Source: Undaria pinnatifida
Lineage: Eukaryota > Sar > Phaeophyceae > Laminariales > Alariaceae
NCBI GenBank assembly: GCA_012845835.1
Contig: JABAKD010000016.1
Location: 12,165,007 to 12,229,006, forward strand
DNA length: 64,000 nt
Reading direction: 5' to 3'
Shown: piece by piece, positions 33,401 to 42,400 of the stretch
How positions within the stretch are numbered: the first letter of the stretch is position 1
Layout of the letters: each line of letters opens with the position of its first letter
Notes under the pieces: model-generated
Databases searched by the model: none
The model's input: only the letters and a program-made list of their open reading frames with translations
What the model was told of the DNA's origin: nothing
Translations under genes and position numbers: made by a program

Positions 33401-36400
33401 GCGGTCGTCGGGCTGTTGTGGTTTTGGGGGCCTTGGACTACTGTGTTTTAGGTGCGGCGAGATATTTTTCTTTTGAATGTATCGTATCCTGCGAGGGAGA
33501 CCCGGAGCCCAGCGGCGACACAGTCAGGGGACTAAGCCAGCGAGCTACAATCCCCGACGGAGGATTCACGCCTTCGGATCCCCGCCAGGCACACGGTTTC
33601 CTTTGGGTGCACTTGAGGTACGTACCGCGAGGTACGAGTAGCGAGTAGGGGGAGCTTTTTGACAGCAGAACAACCCTGCCGGTAATTATCCCGCATGATG
33701 AAACCTCCCACAGGGTTTTTGGAGAAATCAGCACACATCCAAGCATTTCCGATCTCCGCTTCTAGCGATACACTGCACTGCCGCAGACCCACCCAGGAGG
33801 GATGTTGAGGCATGCGCGCTAGCACCGTCGAGTCCAATGGCGAGGCGGGTGGGCACCCTCCGCGTTGTACACTGGGCACGTCGGACACATGAAGTCTTCG
33901 TCTTCCTGATCGTCTCCAAGGAAGACGGATTTTTTTTCAATTTTTTTCATCTTATTCATATTAGGGACATTCTATAGCTATTAATATGTACAGCCCCAGG
34001 AAGAGGAGGGATGTCGTGCTGCTATTGCTGTGTTCCTTTTTTCTTTCTATTTCAGTACGAGAAACCCTCGCGCAACATTACTATACTTCGAAGATACAGT
34101 ATGTATATACCACACGCTAGACCAAGACCACGATACCCCCCCCGCCCCCCCCCCCCCCTTTTTTTTTTGGCATACTTCTACTGTTCAGCTTCTCGACAAG
34201 CCGTGGTCACAGGTGTCGTCCCTTCCCCCTCCCCGGTTCTTGCCTTTAAGTTTTATCGCGCACAGGGTTTAGCAATCCCAACCTTCTCGTCGTTTTCTCA
34301 TCGGGTATTCGCTACCGGGTTTCCACCAATCGCACAAGCAACTCTGTACCTCGCAGACAATACCACTCTAGGCGTTCCTTTCTTGGCGCAGCGTAGTAGG
34401 CCACCATTCCATTGCGGGTTCATATCGCAAAAAACTTAAAATAGCACGAAAGCTTACGACCACAAGTAAAGAGAGAGAGGAGAGAGGTCACCCGCGCGAG
34501 CAACCAACCCACAGACTCTGCAAAAACAACAACAACAACAAAAAACTGATCCCGCTACCCCAGCCTTGGCCATTCCTGCTGTACCTGTTGCATTGGGATG
34601 ACGGGTGCTACGATAGAGGTATACCTTTTTTTGGCGAAGGTGTTTTCTGAATGACGGGGCTCCTTAACCTACTATTGCTATCGTCGGAAAATAAATAAAT
34701 AATGGGCCAATATTTTTTGCATGATTCTCGTTGTGTACCTAGGTCATCGGGTTTCCATCGGGATGCGCTTTCCGTTTTCTGATAATCGTTTTTTTGGGCG
34801 GAGTGCAGCGCCCCTCCTGTGAGGAATCTTCGAAAAAGAAAGGGTGCGCCTCTACCGCGGCGCGCGTTGAATGCACCCGGCCAACTGCAAGTACAAGGCA
34901 CTCTTGCCTCGTTTACCTCTGTACTATTAACAGCAAACATTCCCGCCATGTAGAAGAACGACAAGGGAAACCCCTACGTGCGAACTCTTACCTCCCTTCT
35001 GTACCCACTTCCGGCTTAGTATCTTTCTTAATAATGAGGCGAGGAATAGGGAACGAAGCCGCCTAGGCCGTTTTCTTCCTTGCAAGGCACAAAAAAAAAA
35101 GCGGCGTGCGTACAGGTACAGACTTCCACTACTCAGCTAATCTGTCTGTCTGTCTGTCTGTCGGTAGTATAGCGTCTGTCTGGTAGCAAATGCCATTGCA
35201 TCTTCGATTGTGAGAGCTGTACGAGGCCGGTTTCCGCAAACCCGCCGTCCAGGAAAGAAGACGAGCTTGAGCTACCTCGTGGTTGTGGTTTCGTTCCATG
35301 CCGTTTTAAGGTGGTCGCGGTCGCCCTGCTGCTGTGTATGGTTTTGAGAAGCTTGGGCTGGAGCGATTGCTTCTTCGCGGCGTTTTTTTGTGTTCCTTTC
35401 CTTCGAACGCACAAGGCCTACTGCATGAACGAGGTGCTCTTGCTTCATTTACCACCCAATCCACTAGGAAGTATATTGTTGCGACCTACGCTGCGCAATC
35501 CGAGCGCGTGAGGCATACCTGTACGCCGTCGTCGGTGCGGTGGGACAAACGAGGATGTCCACCTCTTCCAACACCGACGAAAAGTCGCGGGAAAGTCCCT
35601 GGCGAACCCCCTGCGCCCGCTTGTAGTACTTGTCTGAGTAACCCGCCGATAAGGAGAAGGTTCCAATAATTATCCTCTTTCGCACCTGGAATAGAGATAT
35701 ATGGGATCAACCGGGGTCGACTTTACTTCATACGAAAAGTATAACATCCGCCGCCGACGTATGATCAACTGACTTGACTTTTTTTCTTTTTTAAAATCAG
35801 GATGTGATTTGTTCGGGATTATAACGTGATCGGGGAACTGATCAGATCGGGTTTCGGTCTTCATGAGGGTTGGTGAGATGCGCAAAGACGACGAGAACTG
35901 CGGCTGAGTCCATCCACGGACAGCCGGAACGCGACTTAACCAACAATTTTTATCAACATTTTTCATGTCTCGAACGGAAGCAGGTCTTTGTCACCGCCAC
36001 GCCGTACAACTCGAGAACGAACCGCATGGACAACCCCAATCCTTAATCGCGGGGAGCATACCGCTATTGCTTCAAAAAGGCAGCTGAAGCGACGCGCGAG
36101 TCCGACAGCAGCGGCTCGGCTTGCCGCAGGGCAAGGCAAAAGCAACATCACCATGGTGACACCACCTGGGCAACGTATAGGAATACCATACAAACCTCCG
36201 CCCCGAAGCCGTCATGCCGACTTTTCAGCATTGCTTCCTTGGAGGACGCGGCGTCTGGATTCCGGTGTCTGCCGAGAAATACGCACAGCGCAAAAAAAAA
36301 CAAAAAACGCCACGGGTCGGTTAACGATCAGCGGTCAACGGTCAGCAGTCAACGGTCAACGGCTAGCAGTCAACGGTTAGCTGTCAATGGTCAGCCGTTA

Positions 36401-39400
36401 ACGGACTTAAGTCAAAGGTCAACAAATGGCAGTCAACAGTCAATGGTCAGCGTTCAGCATTTTTTTTTTTTCCCGTTTCCGTGATCGTTCTTGTTTTCGT
36501 GTTTGTCCCTGTTTTCCTTTTCTTTTTCGTCCAACTTGTGTATATGCGAAGTATATACACTAATCTTGTCTTCTGCGTTTTTTTTTAATACGCGTTTTGT
36601 CCTCACCCGTAGCGTATCCCGTCAAACCTGGCCAGGTTGGCCGAGGCCTCCGAGAGAGCGTTCACGTAGTACGCCGCGCACTGCTGGGGAAGGGACGGGA
36701 GCGACACCTCCGTCACCTCCGCTCCCAGGGCCGACATCGTCTGCGCAAGGACAACCCACAAAAAACCGCGGTCAGATAAGCACACCAACACAGAAACGCA
36801 CCTTGAGGGGCCCACGAACCCAGAAAAGCAGACCAAGGCCATTTCACGCAAGGGGGGATGTTAAGGAAAGCACACCAAGGCACCACTAAGGGGGGATGCC
36901 TTTTCCTCATTTTTGTTCCGAGCACCATGACAAACCGTTCGATCGCGGCGTCGTATTTCGCGAAACAATACACAACCAAACAACAGCTGAATGCCAACCT
37001 TAACATGGTACCGTAGAGGCGCACCTAATATTCGGCGAAGACGACGAGCTCCAACCACTCACCCAGAACCCGACTCTGACAGGCATTGTTCACTCGACAC
37101 CCATGTGCAATCGAACAAAGCCTATGGATAGGCTTTGTTCTTACAACGATTAAAATCGGAAGCACAAGCAATGTTCCGAAGGCACTGGGATTCTTTTTTC
37201 AATGAAGAATCCCACCGCGCCGCCGTACAGAAACCATTTCGCCCAAAAAAGTGCTCATAGTACAGTGGGTACCCCGATTTAAGAGCTCCGAGGATAAAAG
37301 CATTCGGGTACTAACGCCTGTACAACTGGAAACCTGTTTGGCGGGGAAATTACTTGGAACTAGAATAGCGGGGTTGGGGCTCTAAAGGGGTTAAACGAGC
37401 GGTCAAATAGGAGTGCCCGCCTATGCTAAAAGCTATATATTGTCTACTACAGATGCAAGCAATGTAAAGTTATGAGCGCTTGTTTCGGCTTGTCACGGGG
37501 TGCTCTAAACCGGGGTGCCCACTGCTGCGGCCCTGCCGTATAGCACGCATCGGACTGACTTTGGAGTGGGACCAGGTCCGGACCAAAGCTGCGGCACGAT
37601 ATGCTATGATGATGTCATGATGGTGTTATGATGATGTTATGATGATGTTATGATGATGTTGTGATGATATTATGATGATGTTATGATGATGTTATGATGA
37701 TGCTACAATTATAATGTTATGATGACGTTATGATGATGTTATGACGATGTTATGATGATGCTACAATGATAATGTTATGATGATGTTATGATGATGTTAT
37801 GATGATGTTATGACGGTGTTATGATGATGTTATGATGATGTTATGATCATGTTATGACGACGATGTTATGATGATGTTATGCTGGTGTTATGATGATGTT
37901 ATGACGATGTTATGACGATGTTATGATGATGTTATGATGATGTTATGATGATGGTATGATGATGGTATGATGATGTTATGACGGTGTTATGATGATGTTA
38001 TGATGATGTTATGACGACGATGTTATGATGATGTTACGGTCGTGTTATGATGATGTTATGATGATGTTATGCGATGTTATGACGATGTTATGATGATGTT
38101 ATGATGATGTTATGACGATCTTATGACGATCTTATGATGATGTTATGATGATGTTATGACGACGATGTTATGATACACCCCAATTATCACCACCGTGCTT
38201 GAGCCACTCGGACGGGTGACTCTGTACCTCACCGATAAAAAAGACTTTCGGCGATTTTACTTTTGGTGCAGCGCAGCTTAACCTTCCGTCGCGGATTCAT
38301 TTCGCAAAACAAAACAAAACCAAAAACGAAAAAGAAAAATTCAAGGCCGTCAAGGAACAGGGGGGTCACTTGCGCGAGTGATTGATCCCGACACACTGCA
38401 AAAAAAAGGCCTCAAACGTGACCGCCTCCTACCGCAGCTTTGGTCTCCGCGTGGGATCAGTGTGACAACAAGCGCAAGGACAGCGACAACGAAACACGAC
38501 GGCTCAAAACGCCTCCATGCAGTCGTGGTCCCTCATTAGTGCGGTGCCGTGCCAGACGACAATGACCGCACTAAAGTGGGACCCCGAACTATCCCTCAAT
38601 AGTGAGGTACTCTATGACAAGCGATACAGACCGCACTAAACTGGCACCCCGCACTATATAGGGTACCGCACGAACGCGGCACCACGACTGTATTCGCACT
38701 GTGACCTACAAAAGTATTTACGGATTTCCACGGCTCCTCACATCTACAGCCTTCGTGACGGCCGCCGCCACGTCTGGCTGCACCCTCTGCGCCAGAGCCT
38801 CGCGGATGACCCCCACCTGTGAGCAAAGCGGCACGAGGAAAAACGTGGGAGTCGAGCCACCGCTCGGTGCTTCGGAGGTCGATGCAAAAACGTGCGATGA
38901 CCAAAGCAAGCGATAATCCAATAAAAGAGCTTTAGACAATCCAAGCAAGGGCTGTAGCCAAAGCTGCTGTGGCAATCGACGTAAAAGTGGCAGTCAAATC
39001 AAAGCGCCTGCGACTGACTGCACGCCTTCAAGTCGCCGGCTTGATAGTACTGTCTGATCAAGCGGAAAACTCCACAAAAAACATGGGACCACCACATAGT
39101 CTAATATATAGGCGTTCCGATGACATATCAGGCCGCCGTCGGCGCGCTCGCCCAATAAAAAGGTTTGTTGGTTGGTCCACGCACACGCAAGCGCTCACCT
39201 TTAACCCCGAAAGGGGGCGTGAGCTCCCAGACGCCGCAGCCTGCGGGGACAAAAACAACAACCAGAGGGACACGGTAGACACAAAGACGATCAGAAGGCG
39301 GCTATATTTCGGCGCCTGCGCCATCTTGTTTTGTACAGCAGCAATACCATAGCCCCCACCCGGGAAAACCATGCCGTGGACATCATGCATCATGTTATGA

Positions 39401-42400
39401 ATATCATGTCATAAACATCATGCTATGAGCAATAAGTCCTGCTGTTCGACTCCGGCAGGCTGGGGTGTTGACCACGGGAGCTCTGCCGAGCACAAAAATA
39501 ACCGCACCGGCGTTCACCCCTCGGCAGAAAAACCGTCGCTTTGCGGTGCAAAACCCGTTTCCGTCCCCGGTGCACGTCAAAACTCGGTCCATAGGCAAGC
39601 TTGTGCCCGTCGGAAACTGCTTTGTGGGCACAGGCGACGGGGGGTTGATCTCGCTACACGACACGACACCACAGCATAGCACAGCACAGCACACCAGACC
39701 AGACCACATCGCATCATACAACGCGACACCAACCACACATCACACAACCACACGAAACCACACCGAACACCACACCGCGCGACCATAAGACAGTATAGCC
39801 GTCGCTAAGAGCTCGCGCAGCAGGGCATTCATTTGTACAACCTGTGTACGTTAGCTGATTTTAATAATTGGAGAATCGTCATGAATCTCGTTCCACGGTC
39901 GTAGAACCTCGGTCGCAGATTCGGCCTCAGCCGGCTCGAAAGGGGTCGTTACTTGTGTAAGCCGTGTAGATTACAGAGCTCATTTGAGTTGGCTGGACTT
40001 GTTTACTAGTATTAATAGTTATCGATTGGGTGTCGGAGTAAAAGCCAACTATTGGTATTAACAAGTTGATTCCAGTCAATCGGATGCGAACACGAAGAAA
40101 TCTGCAATTTACCGCACGCAACAAAGTGTAATGTATTACCTGTAGTATAATAAAAATGTAATACCTATTCTACTAACAACTAGTCGGTGATTGAGTACTA
40201 GCATAAATTACTATGAGTATAGTGAGCCAACTCACAGCACTATTAATAGTTATTGTACAACTGCAATACCTAGCCAACTAACAACTAGCCGGTGATTTAC
40301 TATTAGCACAACGTACTACTAGCATAGTCTAGTGAGCCAACTCACAGTCCTATTCATAGTAGCCACTCTGTACCGAAATATAGTTCACATTTGGACTCCT
40401 GGCGGCATAACTCCTGCTGTGGGAGGATTTTTTTTGAACGTTTTTTTTTGCTGCGCAGAACCTTTGGTACTTGGTACTTATTATGTTTGTGCTGTATGTT
40501 CTGTAGCGCTGTGCCAGGCAGATAGTACCGGCCCTCTACCATGAAACCGGGATACTGGCAACTAATAATGCGACTACAATAACTGCAGTACCTTGCCAAC
40601 CAATGACTGATCGGCGGCTTCACAATAGTAAAGTAACTCACCATTAGTAAATTGAGCCATATTAGTGTGGCAACTTGCTAACAGTACCGCAAGTAACTAT
40701 TAGCATAGTGAGCCAACAAAGTCCTATGGACGGTTAATATGCTCTTTACGCACTGTATGCTCTATATGTGCTGTATCCTCTGTATGCGCTGTATCATACA
40801 GTAGTACAATAGTACAATAACTGTAATATAATACCTAGCCAATTAACAATCAGTCGGCGACTTACTATTAGTATAGTCAGCCAACACCGCCCTCGTAAAC
40901 TAGTAGAACTCGTATTCTTCGCACGTATTATAACAACAAACACTGACCTCCGCGAGCATGGCCGTGTAGTCCGGTACCGGCTGCTGGAGGGCTGTGGAAT
41001 CGCCCGCTTTGTCCTCTCCCGCCACGGCCCCCAAAAGCGCAGCAACGTCGGCTACCGAAGAGGCGATGGGACCCACGCAGTCCGTAGAAGACGCGTACGC
41101 GATCAGCCCCTTTCGGCTCAGCCTAGTGGGTTTCCACAAGCGTGCGCGCGTTCCGGTAAAGGGGAATGGGTGATGAGGGGGGGGGGGGGAGGGAGGAAGA
41201 GGGGGCGGGGGGGGAGGGGGGAGGAGGGGGGGGGAGTAGGTAGGTTTAATGCCCAAGGCAGGTTGATCGCGGCCGGAATGCCTGCATCGAAACCGGAGTA
41301 GAAACCTGACGATGAGGGCGAGGAAAGCCAGAAGAGCTTGTTGGGACCAACACCCCGGGCGCACGACGGCTGACTTCTTCGATCTACATCCCTCCAACAA
41401 AATCGGTTGGCCACTCCAGCTGCACAAAAATTCGGTGGAAAAAACAACGCAAGACAGGGCGAGCGAGCACCCGACCCCCACTAAAAGCCAACCGGTCTGC
41501 TGCATGCCAAAGCACAAAACAAAACGCACAAAAGAGAGCACCTATGCCCTAATAAATCAGCAGTAACACCGTTCTACGGCCTCGGTAGCACCTTTTTCGG
41601 CCAAACAGTTTCGGTTGGTCTGCCGGGGCGGCGGGTGCTCATCGACCAAGGGATTACCGCATATATATCGTGGGAACAACCATTTGCGATTTACCTGGTA
41701 AGTGACTCCTCCTTGTGCACCTATGCATAGGCAATGGCCTTTGCCCTGTCACCTTTCTCAAAGGGCAGCTTTTGCGCGAGGTACAGAACTCCTCCAAAGC
41801 GAGGAATCGACGCGGGTGCTACGACAAAGGTATACCCCTTTTTGGCGAAAATATTTTCCGAAAGAAACGACGGGGATTCTTAACCCCTTTAGAGCCCCAA
41901 GACCCCCCCCTCCCTGTACAAATTCCCAGTAGTTTGTCCCCAGACACGGGTTTCTAGTTGTGAAGGCGTTAACCCCCCCCCCAAAAAAAGTCGTCGGAAT
42001 GTCGCTCTTGTTTTGCAGCAACAGGATTCATTTTATATTCGAGTACCTAGTACTTGCAGGTAATCTGGGTTTGGTCCACGGGCACTTTCAGTTTACTCGA
42101 AATAAGCTTTTGCCTCCGAGAGCGCTATGATAGGGCATTAATACAAGTGACGAGGAGTAATAAGAAAAAAAAGGAAGGTGCAACTCTACCATAGTATTAC
42201 CATACTATTAGATTACCCGCCTCTCCGCCACCAGAATCTACGGAGACTACACGACCACTTTTACTACAACAAGGCACAATATCCAACACCTCTGGAACGG
42301 CTACCGTTTATACAAATCTTCACGAGACGATATTTATACGCAACGGTAGAAAGTGTACCTGCGACCCATAGTACTATTAGTACTCTTAGTAGCATGTGTC

